From: Piscirickettsiaceae bacterium
GTDB taxonomy: Bacteria; Pseudomonadota; Gammaproteobacteria; Nitrosococcales; Methylophagaceae
Direction of reading: 5' to 3'
Length of the DNA: 43,239 nucleotides
Assembly: GCA_024685995.1 (NCBI GenBank)
Contig: JAIBDY010000017.1
Span: 1-43,239 of the forward strand
Under the pieces are notes generated by a model. That model was not told the DNA's origin and did not search any database. It saw nothing but the letters and a program-made list of their open reading frames with translations. Positions 1 to 10,064 of this stretch are shown here, piece by piece. The position numbers and the translations under genes were made by a program. Numbering within the stretch: the first letter of the stretch is position 1; each line of letters starts with the position of its first letter.

Positions 1-609
1 AAAAAACTTTCCAAGCCACCATATGACGATGAAAGCACTTTAATACAAAATCTAATCAACAGTGATCCGGCTGCTTTTGAATATGTGGTGGCAGAATACC
101 ATAATCTGATGCTATCTGTGGCAAGAGCCATCGTCGGTCAAAGCATTGCAGATGAGGTTGTACAAGAAGCATGGCTATCAGCCATCAAGGCCTTACCAAA
201 GTTTGAAGGTCGCTCTTCTCTCAAAACATGGCTGATCCAAATTGTCAGCAATGGCGCTAAGAGTCGTATTCGGAGAGAGAATCGCTATACGTCTTTAGAT
301 GAAGGCTGGGAAGCCGCCCCCGCTGACAAGTTTGACCACAAAGGTCACCGCCTCAACGACGTGCCTGCTTGGGAACAAGACTCGCCAGAAGCCTTATTAG
401 CCAACGAACAATTACAATCCGTCATTGAAGATACTTTTCAAGCTTTGCCCGCCATGCAACGTGCCACAATGACGATGATTGATATGGAAGGTTATAAAAT
501 AGAACAAGTTTGTAACATTTTAGACATTTCTTCGTCTAACGCTAGGGTATTACTGCATCGGGCCCGCTTAACGATTCATCAATGTATTGAACAATATCAG
601 GATAATTAA
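1..609 (+). CDS. ECF-type RNA polymerase sigma factor (5' end cut by the window)
   Basis: Extracytoplasmic-function sigma factor that directs RNA polymerase to a small regulon. The reading frame is open from base 1, so the true start lies outside the window; the GTG at 85 is internal because the codons before it already read as region 2 (SDPAAFEYVVAEYHNLML). Region 2 continues with DEVVQEAWLSAIKALPKFEG and SSLKTWLIQIVSN, the standard core-binding and -10 recognition helices. Region 4 (sigma70_r4 type) is the C-terminal stretch from LPAMQRATMTMIDMEGYK to SSNARVLLHRARL. The next gene begins 2 bases after the stop and encodes a zinc-type anti-sigma, so the pair is probably cotranscribed. The subgroup and target promoters cannot be told from this fragment. 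Confidence 0.93.
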   Translation, partial: KKLSKPPYDDESTLIQNLINSDPAAFEYVVAEYHNLMLSVARAIVGQSIADEVVQEAWLSAIKALPKFEGRSSLKTWLIQIVSNGAKSRIRRENRYTSLDEGWEAAPADKFDHKGHRLNDVPAWEQDSPEALLANEQLQSVIEDTFQALPAMQRATMTMIDMEGYKIEQVCNILDISSSNARVLLHRARLTIHQCIEQYQDN

Positions 610-611
610 CC

Positions 612-863
612 ATGCTGCAATGTAAAGATGTCGTGCGAGAAACCAGTGACTACCTTGATGGTGACTTGCCGTTATTCAAACGCGTCGGCATTTTGTTACA
701 TATCGCAATTTGTCGGGGTTGCCGTCATTATGTCAACCAAGTTCAGCAGACGATTCGAGTGGTGTCGGTGACTCAGCCCAAAGAGTTTGATAACACCGAC
801 ACCCAAGCATTGGCAATGCAGCTTCATGCCGCCTATGAAAAATCGCAGTCGGATAATGTTTAA
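612..863 (+). CDS. Small zinc-binding anti-sigma factor (zf-HC2/ZAS type)
   Basis: An 83-residue protein with an H30-x3-C34-x2-C37 motif (HIAICRGC) and an additional Cys at position 4. This is the zinc anti-sigma pattern seen in zf-HC2 proteins. It has no convincing membrane segment, so it is likely cytoplasmic and could release its sigma factor on oxidation or metal loss, as RsrA and ChrR do; that behaviour is inferred from the family. It starts 2 bases after the sigma gene stop, which supports a sigma/anti-sigma pair. Its 3' end overlaps the convergent DUF1244 gene by 4 bases. The family is clear but the signal sensed is unknown. Confidence 0.85.
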   Translation: MLQCKDVVRETSDYLDGDLPLFKRVGILLHIAICRGCRHYVNQVQQTIRVVSVTQPKEFDNTDTQALAMQLHAAYEKSQSDNV

Positions 864-1105
864 CGCTGATATTTAGCCTTCCATTCGGCGTAAGGCATAT
901 CGTAAACATATTCCCGTGCTTGTTCATAATCAATTGCTATTCCCTTCTCTTCTGCCGCCGCCATGTACCATTTTGATAAACAATTACGACAGAACCCTGC
1001 CAAGTCCATTAAATCGATATTCTGCACATCGGTATGCTGTTGTAAATGTGCGAGTAAACGACGAAAAGCCGCAGCTTCTAATTCAATTTGTGTTTGCTGA
1101 TCCAT
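860..1105 (-). CDS. DUF1244 family protein
   Basis: An 81-residue protein of the DUF1244 family. The core reads LEAAAFRRLLAHLQQH, then DVQNIDLMDLAGFCRNCLSK, ending with MPYAEWKAKYQR, and the family is conserved along nearly this whole length. The function is unknown; the two cysteines in FCRNC are a constant feature. I start at the ATG at 1105 because AAGAGA lies 6 bases upstream; an ATG at 1111 abuts that Shine-Dalgarno and the longer frame to 1198 runs into the upstream gene. It begins 10 bases after the ABC ATPase stop and is probably the last gene of the minus-strand run that starts near gyrA. Confidence 0.88.
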   Translation of the reverse strand: MDQQTQIELEAAAFRRLLAHLQQHTDVQNIDLMDLAGFCRNCLSKWYMAAAEEKGIAIDYEQAREYVYDMPYAEWKAKYQR

Positions 1106-1115
1106 AATCATTCTC

Positions 1116-3116
1116 TTAATATAAAAAGCACCGTACATGATGACTGTCGGTGAGTTGGGTTTGTTCCGGATAGTGCTCCAAACATCGCGGCATAACACTT
1201 GGGCAGCGCTGATGGAAATGGCAACCTTTGGGTGGATTGGCCGGCGAAGGTAATTCGCCTTCTAAGCGGATAACTGGGCGCTCTGACTGTTCATCTAGTT
1301 TAGGCACTGCCGCTAATAAAGCTTGCGTATACGGATGTTTGGGTGATTGTAACACTTCATCCCGTCGGCCTTGCTCAACAATCCGACCGAGGTACATGAC
1401 TGCCACACTGTGTGCCAAATAATCGACGACAGCGATATTGTGAGTAATAAAGAGGTACGACAACTTAAACTCTTGTTGCAATTCGCGTAAGAGATTCAAT
1501 ATTTGCGCTTGTACCGACACATCCAAAGCACTGGTCGGTTCATCACAAATTATGATTTTAGGATCCGCCGCCAAGGCTCTCGCAATACAGATCCGTTGCC
1601 GTTGCCCCCCTGAAAATTCATGCGGATAGCGGTGTTTATATTGCGTATCCAATCCGACCCTCTCCAACAAGGCGTCGACGCGTTTTGCTCTAGCCGTGGC
1701 ATCCTTATTGACCAATCCTGAAATCATTGCTTCTTCGATCACCTGCATGACAGTCATGCGCGGGTTCATTGAGGCATAAGGATCTTGAAATACGATTTGT
1801 AATGCGTTGCGGTGTTGCTTTAACTGACTCGGCGAAAGTTGGTTTAATACCGCTTGTTGGTATGTCACATTGCCTGCTGTCACTGGTATTAATTGTAGAA
1901 TAGCTTTGCCCACAGTCGTCTTACCACATCCGGACTCCCCCACCAAGGCAACCGTTTCGGCTTGTCTTAATTGTAAACTGACATCATCGACCGCCTTAAC
2001 ATGCCCTATCACGCGTTGAAACAGGCCTTTTCTAATTGGGAAATGTACCCGTAATGTTGAGACAGTCAAAACCGGCGATTCGGTTGTCGCAATTTCTTTT
2101 ATAGGTGAATGAGTAAAAGCTTGTGCTTTTGAAACCGTCTTACCCTTGTGTTCAGACGCCAATAAATGACAACGTGCACCGTGTTCATTTTCTTCAATCC
2201 ATTCAGGTATCATTGTACGACAATGCGTCAATGCTAAATCACATCTCTCGACAAAACGACAGCCCTTAAACACGGTGTCCAATGCGGGAACATTACCTTT
2301 GATCACTGTTAATTGCTGTTGGCGTTTTTGTCCCGTTGGCAAGGCTTCAAACAGTTTCTGACTATAGGGATGTTTCGCTTGTTTAAAAAACTGTTCTCGA
2401 TGTCCGGTTTCGACTATTTGCCCTGCATACATCACGGCGACATGATCTGCCATTTGGGCCACAATGGCTAGATCATGGCTAATCAACAAAATCGCCATAC
2501 CTGTATCGCGTTGGATTTGTTTTAGCAATTCTAATATTTGCGCTTGAATCGTGACATCCAGCGCCGTTGTTGGTTCATCTGCAATCAACAACTCTGGTTC
2601 ACCCGCTAAGGCAATCGCAATCATGACGCGTTGTTTCATGCCACCAGATAATTGATGCGGGTAATCTTTAAGCCGCTGCTGTGGATCGGGAATGCCTACC
2701 GACATTAATAACGTAATAATACGATCGTGTAGCGCTTGTCCTTCGATCTCAAAATGCCATTGCAGTGATTCCCCAATTTGCTGCCCGACTGTGAGGACAG
2801 GATTCAAAGAGCTCTGCGGCTCTTGGAAAATCATGGCAATACGACGGCCGCGAATATGCTGCATGTCTGCTTCTGATACTGTTAATAAATCTTGGCCCGC
2901 CAATTCAACTTGTCCGGCAACGATGCGACTCACCGGTTGTGGGTTTAAGCGCAATAACGATAAGGCTGTCATGGACTTGCCACAGCCCGATTCACCTAAT
3001 AGCGCAAAGGTTTTTCCTTTCTCCAGCGTAAAACTGACGTCATCAACAGGTTTAATAGGTTTTGTAGCTGAGCCAATATGCGTCGTCAGCCCAGTGACTT
3101 TTAATAAGCTTGTCAT
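1116..3116 (-). CDS. Double-domain oligopeptide/dipeptide-type ABC transporter ATPase (OppDF/YejF-like)
   Basis: A 666-residue protein carrying two complete ABC ATPase domains, equivalent to OppD and OppF fused as in YejF or GsiA. The first half has Walker [10 protein letters not shown], signature LSGGMKQR and Walker [13 protein letters not shown], followed by an oligo_HPY segment with a cysteine-containing [15 protein letters not shown]. The second half repeats this with [29 protein letters not shown] and a second oligo_HPY tail ([15 protein letters not shown]). It should power uptake of peptides or a similar solute at the inner membrane. Its start overlaps the stop of the permease gene by 4 bases (3113-3116), so the two are translationally coupled. 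No binding protein or second permease lies beside it. Substrate unknown. Confidence 0.92.
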   Translation of the reverse strand: MTSLLKVTGLTTHIGSATKPIKPVDDVSFTLEKGKTFALLGESGCGKSMTALSLLRLNPQPVSRIVAGQVELAGQDLLTVSEADMQHIRGRRIAMIFQEPQSSLNPVLTVGQQIGESLQWHFEIEGQALHDRIITLLMSVGIPDPQQRLKDYPHQLSGGMKQRVMIAIALAGEPELLIADEPTTALDVTIQAQILELLKQIQRDTGMAILLISHDLAIVAQMADHVAVMYAGQIVETGHREQFFKQAKHPYSQKLFEALPTGQKRQQQLTVIKGNVPALDTVFKGCRFVERCDLALTHCRTMIPEWIEENEHGARCHLLASEHKGKTVSKAQAFTHSPIKEIATTESPVLTVSTLRVHFPIRKGLFQRVIGHVKAVDDVSLQLRQAETVALVGESGCGKTTVGKAILQLIPVTAGNVTYQQAVLNQLSPSQLKQHRNALQIVFQDPYASMNPRMTVMQVIEEAMISGLVNKDATARAKRVDALLERVGLDTQYKHRYPHEFSGGQRQRICIARALAADPKIIICDEPTSALDVSVQAQILNLLRELQQEFKLSYLFITHNIAVVDYLAHSVAVMYLGRIVEQGRRDEVLQSPKHPYTQALLAAVPKLDEQSERPVIRLEGELPSPANPPKGCHFHQRCPSVMPRCLEHYPEQTQLTDSHHVRCFLY

Positions 3117-4534
3117 GCGGTTTTGTCTGCTCTGGGGTCAAAGGCATCACGGACTACATCCGCGAATAAGTTGGCAGCTAATACCAGCACAAACATGAAA
3201 AAGAAAGCCGCTGTTAGTGACCACCAGACCACTGGATCACGCGCCATTTCTAAGCGCGCACTGTTGATCATATTGCCCCAACTGATCATAGACGGATCGA
3301 CACCAACACCAACATACGATAAAACCGCCTCAGCTAACACTAGCCCGCTGAAGTCCAACACAACTGAAATCATCACGATGTGCATCAAATTAGGCAAAAT
3401 ATGCCGATGCAAGATACTCGGACCATTGGCACCCAATGCCCGCGCCGCTAGAACGTATTCAGATTCGCGTAATTTCAATGTTTCACCACGCAAAATACGA
3501 CACAATCCCGTCCAACTCGTGACACCTAAAATAATACAGAGAAACAGCAGGCGCATATCGGCGCGCTCGGCAATTGTGACAAAATTTTCAGGATGATTAT
3601 TCATATACACTTGCAACATCAATACAGCTGCTGCAATTAATAACACCCCTGGAATCGAGTTAAGGGTCGTATAGATATACTGAATCACATCATCTACCCA
3701 GCCTCTAAAGTACCCGGCAGCAATACCCATGGAAATGGCCAATGGCAACATCACTAACGTTGTCAGAGTACCGATAACTAATCCGGTTCGAATACTTTTA
3801 AGCGACTGATACAACACGTCTTGGCCAACTTTATCTGTCCCAAAAACATGATAATCAACACTCAATGCCGCTACATTAAATGCCACTATTAGCATACTGG
3901 CTAACAACACCAATGCGGTACGTATTGGGTAAGTGGACTTCCCGCTTACGACTCGCTTCAACTCTACTACCCCACTATTTTGATGGCGCTTTGCAAGGTA
4001 CATGACTAATATTATAGAAAGTACTATCCACCAACTCATCGCTTTAATACTTGATGACGTCATGGTCTGTTGAATATCAGGCCACTTATCCTGTTCTGAC
4101 GCAAGGTGTGCTCCTGCGTATTGTAACTTTGGATAGCTGTAATCGATTTCAGATGTCGAGCCTGTTTGCATTTCGCGGGTAAAAGCACGTGTGGCGAATG
4201 GCGCAGAGTAGGTTTTCTCCACTTGCTCTCGTAAAGGCATGATCGCGACGTCTAATAAGGAAATGACTTCGGTTGCATAGTGTTGCTGGTCAGACTCACC
4301 AGTGTTGTCCAACGCTAAACGAAAATGAACAGAGTCCAGTAAGCCCACCACAACGTATGACAGTAAAATCATGATGGAAATCACGCCGCGTTTGCGCTTG
4401 ATAACCGACTTCCACGGTGCCCGTAGATGAGGATGTCGACGAATATAGACTAGGCCAGCCGTCACGACCCCTAACAGGAGATAGATCAGGAGATCGGTCC
4501 ATAAAAATACAGGCAGGAAAGATAAAGACGACAT
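3113..4534 (-). CDS. OppC/DppC-type ABC transporter permease with enlarged N-terminal region
   Basis: A 473-residue inner-membrane permease. The C-terminal half is a normal binding-protein-dependent permease domain: it opens with YHVFGTDKVGQDVLYQSLKS and has the cytoplasmic EAA loop around EYVLAARALGANG...HILPN, which contacts the ATPase. The N-terminal half is unusual. It has a first membrane segment near residues 10-30, another near 50-68, then a hydrophilic stretch of about 100 residues and a further membrane segment near 165-183. Typical OppC proteins are about 300 residues, so this one carries roughly 170 extra. It starts 5 bases after ispH and overlaps the ATPase by 4 bases. An OppB-type partner must be encoded elsewhere, or the protein acts as a homodimer. 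Confidence 0.9.
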   Translation of the reverse strand: MSSLSFLPVFLWTDLLIYLLLGVVTAGLVYIRRHPHLRAPWKSVIKRKRGVISIMILLSYVVVGLLDSVHFRLALDNTGESDQQHYATEVISLLDVAIMPLREQVEKTYSAPFATRAFTREMQTGSTSEIDYSYPKLQYAGAHLASEQDKWPDIQQTMTSSSIKAMSWWIVLSIILVMYLAKRHQNSGVVELKRVVSGKSTYPIRTALVLLASMLIVAFNVAALSVDYHVFGTDKVGQDVLYQSLKSIRTGLVIGTLTTLVMLPLAISMGIAAGYFRGWVDDVIQYIYTTLNSIPGVLLIAAAVLMLQVYMNNHPENFVTIAERADMRLLFLCIILGVTSWTGLCRILRGETLKLRESEYVLAARALGANGPSILHRHILPNLMHIVMISVVLDFSGLVLAEAVLSYVGVGVDPSMISWGNMINSARLEMARDPVVWWSLTAAFFFMFVLVLAANLFADVVRDAFDPRADKTA

Positions 4535-4539
4535 AGTCG

Positions 4540-5493
4540 TTATTTCGATAACCCAGAAATATCTACTTTTAAAGCTTTTGGCAGCGAAAACTCAACTTTT
4601 TCAGGTCGGCCATCTAACTCTTTCACGCTGGTAACACCGAGCTGTTTCAATCGTTTGACAACATTTTTGACTAACAACTCCGGCGCTGATGCACCCGCAG
4701 TCAAACCAAGGCGAGACTTTCCGCTAAACCATTCAGGATCAACTTCTTCTGCGTTATCAACTAGGTATGCGCGTGTACCTAGATTATCTGATAATTCACG
4801 CAAGCGGTTTGAATTAGAGCTATTTTTAGACCCCACAACCAGTACAACATCGCATTGCTTAGCTAAGCTTTTAACCGCATCTTGGCGGTTTTGAGTCGCA
4901 TAACAGATATCATCTTTTCGAGGCCCTTCAATGGCCGGAAAATGCTGTCTTAACGCATCTATCACTCGAGAGGTATCATCCACAGATAAGGTGGTTTGTG
5001 TCACAAAGGCTAAATCACCTGGGTTTTTCACTTGCAACTTAGCGACATCTTCTGGGGTTTCGACTAAGTACATACCGCCAGTATCAGAGGTATATTGCCC
5101 CATCGTGCCTTCGACTTCAGGATGACCGACATGGCCAATTAAAATGCACTCTTTGCCCAACTTCTCAAATTTAGCCACTTCCATATGTACTTTCGTGACT
5201 AAAGGACATGTAGCATCAAATACGTTTAAACCGCGTTCCTTACCTTGCGCTTGGACCTGCTTTGAAACACCGTGCGCACTAAATATCAAAATGCTATTGT
5301 CAGGTACTTCATCCACTTCATCGACAAAGACCGCCCCTTTCTGTCGTAAGTCTTCGACAACAAAACGATTATGCACCACTTCGTGGCGTACATAGATAGG
5401 GGCACCAAAAATCGTTAAAGCACGCTCCACTATTTCAATCGCGCGATCAACACCAGCACAGAAACCTCTCGGATTTGCTAATAATAACTCCAT
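4540..5493 (-). CDS. ispH: 4-hydroxy-3-methylbut-2-enyl diphosphate reductase
   Basis: IspH (LytB) performs the last step of the MEP isoprenoid pathway, converting HMBPP to IPP and DMAPP with a [4Fe-4S] cluster. The three cluster cysteines are visible in [12 protein letters not shown] (C12), [12 protein letters not shown] and [13 protein letters not shown]. The conserved VRHEVVHN and [10 protein letters not shown] segments are present. I start at the ATG at 5493 ([10 protein letters not shown]), giving 317 residues, the usual family length; an upstream ATG at 5535 would add 14 residues inside pheA. Only 2 bases separate it from pheA, and the permease gene follows 5 bases later, so it is part of the same operon. 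Confidence 0.97.
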   Translation of the reverse strand: MELLLANPRGFCAGVDRAIEIVERALTIFGAPIYVRHEVVHNRFVVEDLRQKGAVFVDEVDEVPDNSILIFSAHGVSKQVQAQGKERGLNVFDATCPLVTKVHMEVAKFEKLGKECILIGHVGHPEVEGTMGQYTSDTGGMYLVETPEDVAKLQVKNPGDLAFVTQTTLSVDDTSRVIDALRQHFPAIEGPRKDDICYATQNRQDAVKSLAKQCDVVLVVGSKNSSNSNRLRELSDNLGTRAYLVDNAEEVDPEWFSGKSRLGLTAGASAPELLVKNVVKRLKQLGVTSVKELDGRPEKVEFSLPKALKVDISGLSK

Positions 5494-5495
5494 CG

Positions 5496-6590
5496 TTACA
5501 GTACTGCCTCTGGATACGAGCCTAAAACACGACACATCGATGAGGCTTGCTCTAGCTGCTCAAGTGCTTTGGCAATATTGCCATCATTACGATGGCCTTC
5601 AATATCGATAAAAAACACATATTCCCAAATCCCTTGTCTCGACGGTCTAGACTCAATGCGAGACATCGTAATACCGCCCTTCGCCAAGGGTTCTAGCAAA
5701 CTATATAAGGCACCAGGTTGGTTCTTTGTTGACACCAATAATGCCGTTTTATCGCGTCCAGATCGGCCAATATCTTGTCGGCCGATAACCAGAAAACGAG
5801 TGGTATTATTCGCTTCATCTTCGATATTGTTAGCAAGCGTTCTCAAGTCATAAATTTCGGCCGCACGATTAGCTGCGATCGCAGCGCTGCCTGGCTCACC
5901 AGCGACGATTTTTGCGGCTTCAGAGTTACTACTGGCCGAGACTTGTTCACAATCAGGACAGTGCGTTGCTAACCATTGTTTACATTGTGCTAAAGCTTGC
6001 GGATGACCATATACTTTTGAGACATCGGACAACGCACTTTCTTTACTCAATAAGTAATGATGAATCCGTAACGACACCTCGCCATTGATCCTCAATGGCG
6101 TATTAATAAAACGATCTAAAGTATGCGATACCATCCCTTCTGTTGAATTCTCCACTGGGACAACACCATAACTGGCATGGCCCTTTTCAACCGCATTAAA
6201 GACATCTGCAATAGTCGACATCGGTTGTGGTTCGATTGACCCACCGAATTGTTTTAGTGTCGCGGCTTGCGTAAATGACCCCTCGGGGCCTAAATAAGCG
6301 ACTTGTAACGGCTTTTCAGCCGCGAGACATGCTGACATGATTTCGCGGAACAAGCGTGCCACTTCTTTGGCATCCAGAGGGCCTTGATTACGCTCCATGA
6401 CTTGCCGTAATACCATTGCTTCACGTTCTGGGCGATAAAAATCTGTTTGCTCACCGTTGGCAATCTTGATTTTGGCCACCTCTTGCGCCATTTCAGTCCG
6501 CTGGTTGAGTAAAGCCTGAATTTGCAAATCAATCTCATCAATTTGTTGACGAATTACTTGCAGGGCTTGCTTTTCACGTATCTGTGTCAC
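5496..6590 (-). CDS. pheA: Bifunctional chorismate mutase / prephenate dehydratase (P-protein)
   Basis: Converts chorismate to prephenate and then to phenylpyruvate in phenylalanine synthesis. Three domains are visible in 364 residues. An AroQ-type chorismate mutase occupies about 1-90 ([19 protein letters not shown]). A prephenate dehydratase domain covers about 95-270, starting at [14 protein letters not shown] and including the catalytic TRF of [10 protein letters not shown]. An ACT regulatory domain covers about 280-360, with the phenylalanine-binding GALY and ESRP motifs, so feedback inhibition is expected. It lies 55 bases downstream of gyrA with no obvious terminator between, and is nearly contiguous with ispH. 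The serC gene often found between gyrA and pheA is absent here. Confidence 0.97.
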   Translation of the reverse strand: MTQIREKQALQVIRQQIDEIDLQIQALLNQRTEMAQEVAKIKIANGEQTDFYRPEREAMVLRQVMERNQGPLDAKEVARLFREIMSACLAAEKPLQVAYLGPEGSFTQAATLKQFGGSIEPQPMSTIADVFNAVEKGHASYGVVPVENSTEGMVSHTLDRFINTPLRINGEVSLRIHHYLLSKESALSDVSKVYGHPQALAQCKQWLATHCPDCEQVSASSNSEAAKIVAGEPGSAAIAANRAAEIYDLRTLANNIEDEANNTTRFLVIGRQDIGRSGRDKTALLVSTKNQPGALYSLLEPLAKGGITMSRIESRPSRQGIWEYVFFIDIEGHRNDGNIAKALEQLEQASSMCRVLGSYPEAVL

Positions 6591-6645
6591 CTTGGCCTAC
6601 CTTAAACACGCCATCGGTAATGAGTCATTTCTAAACGCTCTGTCA

Positions 6646-9237
6646 TTATTCATTATCTTCCACGGTTGTTTCATTATCGTCTACTAATGATGCCTCAATA
6701 TCTTCTTCAACTTCCAGCACGCGTTCAAGACCAACGAGTTTTTCTTTCTTAGTCAAATTGATCAGTTTCACGCCTTGGGTATTTCGACCCACTATAGAGA
6801 CATCTTTGACGGGGGTTCGTACCAAAGTACCACCATTGGTGATCAACATGATTTGGTGTTCATCTAAAACTTGTACCGCGCCGACAACCTGGCCATTTCG
6901 TTCAGAAGTTTGAATCGAAATAATGCCTTGACCACCGCGTCCTTGCACACGGTATTCTGCTAGATGTGTACGTTTACCAAAGCCAAACTCGGTCGCCGTT
7001 AAGATTGCACCATCTTCGTCATGTGCAATGATAAGTGAAATGATTTTTTCATTTTCTGGCAATCGCATACCACGGACACCACGTGAAACACGGCCCATAG
7101 AGCGAACATCGGTTTCATCAAAACGAATAACTTTACCGCCAGAACTAAACAGCATAATGTCTGATTGGCCATTCGTTAAGGCAACATCAACTAATTTGTC
7201 GTCATCCTTCAAGTCAACCGCGATAATGCCATTGGCTCTTGGTCGAGAGTAATCCACTAATGGCGTTTTCTTAACCGTCCCTGATTCTGTCGCCATAAAG
7301 ATAAATTTATCGGCCTCAAATTCGCGGATGGCGAGCACAGCATTAATTTTCTCACCCTCTTCTAAAGGCAATAAGTTCACTATCGGCTTACCGCGCGCAG
7401 CACGACCACCTTGTGGCAATTCGTAAACTTTTTTCCAGTACACTTTACCCGCGCTTGAGAAGCACAATAAGGTATCGTGCGTATTAGCAATAAAAAGATG
7501 TTCAATAAAGTCTTCATCTTTCATTGCGGTCGCAGACTTGCCCTTACCTCCACGACGTTGCGCTTGATAGGTATCTAATTGTTGCGTTTTAGCATAACCC
7601 GCATGCGAAAGCGTCACGACCATTTCTTCTTCGGTAATCAAGTCTTCTAACGTGAGATCAAGATGGGTATCTAGAATTTCCGTACGGCGTTCATCTCCAT
7701 ACTCTTCTTTGACTTTAACCAATTCTTCACGAATCACAGCCATCAAATTATCGGGATCGCTCAAAATCGCCAGCAATTTAGCAATTTCGGCCAAGACTTC
7801 TCGGTATTCATCTAATATCTTATCTTGTTCTAAGCCTGTTAATCGGTGCAGGCGCATATCTAAAATAGCTTGTGCTTGTGTCGCCGACAAATGATATTCA
7901 CCATTGACAAGGCCCAACTCAGCTGCAAGCCCTTCTGGACGTGATGCTTCAGCACCAGCAGCACCCAGCATATCTAAGATCATCTTCGAGCCCCAGCCTT
8001 TTGACAATAATGCGGCTTTGGCCTCGGCAGGGTTGGTTGACGCTTTAATCAGTTCGATAACTTCATCAATATTGGCTAAAGCGGTCGCTAAACCTTCTAA
8101 GATATGCGCGCGATCACGTGCTTTGCGTAACTCGAATAAAGATCGACGCGTCACCACTTCACGACGATGGCGAATAAACGCATCTAAAATCGCTTTGAGC
8201 CCTAATAATCGTGGCTGTCCATCGACGATAGCCACCATATTGATACCAAACACCGTTTGCATTTGGGTCTGTTTATAAAGGTTATTCAGGACGACTTCCG
8301 GTACCTCGCCGCGTTTGAGAACCACAACCATACGCATACCATCTTTATCAGACTCGTCACGCAAGGCCGAAATACCTTCAATTTTCTTTTCTTTAACTAG
8401 CTCGGCAATTTTTTCTAATAAACGCGCTTTATTGACTTGGTATGGTAACTCATTGACCACAATACTTTGTTGGCCTGTACTGTCATTGGTTTCAATATCT
8501 GCTCTAGCACGAATATGAACGCGACCTCGGCCTGTTCGATAGGCCTCACTAATCCCTCTAGCACCATTAATCATCGCTGCTGTTGGGAAGTCTGGTCCTG
8601 GAATATGCTTCATCAAACCCGCCACATCTATATCGGGCTGGTCAACGGTCGCAATACAAGCATTTAAGATTTCTGTCAGATTATGGGGTGGAATATTGGT
8701 CGCCATGCCCACCGCAATACCTGAAGAACCATTGACTAATAGTGCTGGAATTTTGGTTGGCAGAACCGACGGTTCGTGCTCTGACTCATCATAGTTAGCA
8801 ATGAAATCGACGGTTTCTTTTTCCAGATCCGCCAGCATTTCATGGGTGATTTTAGCCATACGAACTTCGGTATAACGCATCGCAGCTGGCGAATCACCAT
8901 CCACCGAACCAAAGTTACCTTGCCCATCAACCAGCATATAACGCATAGAGAATGGTTGTGCCATCCGTACCATCGTGTCATAAACCGCAGTATCGCCATG
9001 CGGGTGATATTTACCAATGACGTCACCCACGATCCGAGCTGACTTTTTATAGGAACCGTTCCAGTTATTACCCAACTCCCGCATGGCGTATAACACACGA
9101 CGATGAACGGGTTTCAAACCATCTCTGACATCGGGAAGCGCCCGTCCGACTATGACACTCATCGCATAATCGAGATAAGACTGCTTCATCTCATCTTCTA
9201 TATCAATCGAGTCCAATTCTAAGGCAATATCAGTCAT
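6646..9237 (-). CDS. gyrA: DNA gyrase subunit A
   Basis: The breakage-reunion subunit of DNA gyrase, which introduces negative supercoils. The 863 residues match the usual length. The catalytic tyrosine is Y122 in [10 protein letters not shown], and the winged-helix and tower regions are intact. The GyrA-box of the C-terminal wrapping domain is QRRGGKG, and the beta-pinwheel repeats follow. The acidic tail ([21 protein letters not shown] region) is typical of gammaproteobacteria. The quinolone region reads [10 protein letters not shown], with Thr at position 83 and Asp at 87; Thr83 is the wild-type residue in several genera and is not itself evidence of resistance. gyrA appears to lead the minus-strand run down to the DUF1244 gene. 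Confidence 0.98.
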   Translation of the reverse strand: MTDIALELDSIDIEDEMKQSYLDYAMSVIVGRALPDVRDGLKPVHRRVLYAMRELGNNWNGSYKKSARIVGDVIGKYHPHGDTAVYDTMVRMAQPFSMRYMLVDGQGNFGSVDGDSPAAMRYTEVRMAKITHEMLADLEKETVDFIANYDESEHEPSVLPTKIPALLVNGSSGIAVGMATNIPPHNLTEILNACIATVDQPDIDVAGLMKHIPGPDFPTAAMINGARGISEAYRTGRGRVHIRARADIETNDSTGQQSIVVNELPYQVNKARLLEKIAELVKEKKIEGISALRDESDKDGMRMVVVLKRGEVPEVVLNNLYKQTQMQTVFGINMVAIVDGQPRLLGLKAILDAFIRHRREVVTRRSLFELRKARDRAHILEGLATALANIDEVIELIKASTNPAEAKAALLSKGWGSKMILDMLGAAGAEASRPEGLAAELGLVNGEYHLSATQAQAILDMRLHRLTGLEQDKILDEYREVLAEIAKLLAILSDPDNLMAVIREELVKVKEEYGDERRTEILDTHLDLTLEDLITEEEMVVTLSHAGYAKTQQLDTYQAQRRGGKGKSATAMKDEDFIEHLFIANTHDTLLCFSSAGKVYWKKVYELPQGGRAARGKPIVNLLPLEEGEKINAVLAIREFEADKFIFMATESGTVKKTPLVDYSRPRANGIIAVDLKDDDKLVDVALTNGQSDIMLFSSGGKVIRFDETDVRSMGRVSRGVRGMRLPENEKIISLIIAHDEDGAILTATEFGFGKRTHLAEYRVQGRGGQGIISIQTSERNGQVVGAVQVLDEHQIMLITNGGTLVRTPVKDVSIVGRNTQGVKLINLTKKEKLVGLERVLEVEEDIEASLVDDNETTVEDNE

Positions 9238-9335
9238 CTAACTTATCATCCAAGTAAATAGTAAACGCTATCGAGCAACGAAACCATAATCCTACCATTT
9301 AAGGCGGTTTACTGCACGTTTGTCGTCAGACATGA

Positions 9336-9983
9336 CTAGGGGGTAGTGTCAGAAAAATAACCGCTTAAATCGTCCTCTAAGGTCGATAATAGTTTTTTGA
9401 AGCCAATTTTCCACCCATTGACAACGTTTGACGGGGTGGTTTCTGTAATATCGATATCAATATGCAAACCAGTTTGGAAAATCACCTCGTCTGTTGTTGC
9501 ATAATTATCCGTCATAAAAAACTGCATTTCTAGAATCGCTTGCGGCCGATAGTCAGCTATTTTGACGCCATACAGTCCCGTCACTGCGGTCTCGAGTATC
9601 AGGTCAGCGGGCTGAGACCCATCTAAAATAACGGCATGAAATAAGCCTGTCTTTTGCAACCAACGTTGGATCTGTGTGGTAAACATGTCTTCGGGCGTAT
9701 CAAAAAACTCATGATCGGGTTGCGGTTGGAAGGCATTGTCTCCAACTTTAAAAACTAAGTTTTTAGCTTTAAACTGCGAAGTCACTTTCACTGGAGCAAG
9801 ATATAACACTTTACCGGCCGATTTATCATGCTCCTTTAAACCGCGATCGACATCGATCACATAGAAGAATTGAGGCTGCTCTGTTAATGCGTCATCCGGC
9901 TTGGTGGCTATCACGCCAAAACACCCCGTCAAACTTAATACCCATATAACAATCAGACCGTGCTTGATGATCGAACCCTTCAT
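9336..9983 (-). CDS. ABC-type transport auxiliary lipoprotein (PqiC/ABC_trans_aux-like)
   Basis: A 215-residue exported lipoprotein. The signal peptide ends in the lipobox LTGC (Cys21 or thereabouts), so the mature protein is lipid-anchored. The body begins with FFYVIDVDR, then LYLAPVKVTSQFKAKNLVFK, then the segment around MFTTQIQRWLQKTGLF. That order and spacing resemble the ABC_trans_aux (DUF330) family, whose members such as PqiC and MlaB-linked lipoproteins assist Mce-type lipid transporters at the outer membrane. No Mce or permease gene is adjacent, so it stands alone. It is divergent from apt and separated from gyrA by about 100 bases. The family assignment rests on pattern recognition and is moderate. 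Confidence 0.7.
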   Translation of the reverse strand: MKGSIIKHGLIVIWVLSLTGCFGVIATKPDDALTEQPQFFYVIDVDRGLKEHDKSAGKVLYLAPVKVTSQFKAKNLVFKVGDNAFQPQPDHEFFDTPEDMFTTQIQRWLQKTGLFHAVILDGSQPADLILETAVTGLYGVKIADYRPQAILEMQFFMTDNYATTDEVIFQTGLHIDIDITETTPSNVVNGWKIGFKKLLSTLEDDLSGYFSDTTP

Positions 9984-10008
9984 TTATATCCCCATTGTCG
10001 CTTGGACT

Positions 10009-10037
10009 TTAGTCAAAGTTATTACAGCCGCTATAAT
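10009..10037 (+). promoter_or_regulatory. Probable sigma70 promoter for apt
   Basis: A perfect -10 hexamer TATAAT lies at 10032-10037. The best -35 at 17 bp spacing is the weak TTAGTC at 10009-10014. The small palindrome ACTTT-AGTC-AAAGT (10006-10019) overlaps the -35. Transcription would start near 10044, about 20 bases before the apt ATG. Confidence 0.5.
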
Positions 10038-10064
10038 AAATTAACTCTCATTAGAATGCTCGTT

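Noticed and set aside
5494-5535. N-terminal extension of IspH by 14 residues
   Set aside because: The extension lies inside pheA and is not homologous to IspH; the ATG at 5493 gives the normal N-terminus with C12 in place.
8977-8991. Thr83 in GyrA as a quinolone-resistance change
   Set aside because: Thr at this position is wild type in several gammaproteobacteria and Asp87 is unchanged.
9960-10064. Longer reading frame for Apt from 9960
   Set aside because: It would cross the TATAAT promoter and overlap the divergent lipoprotein gene; the family begins at about the ATG at 10065.
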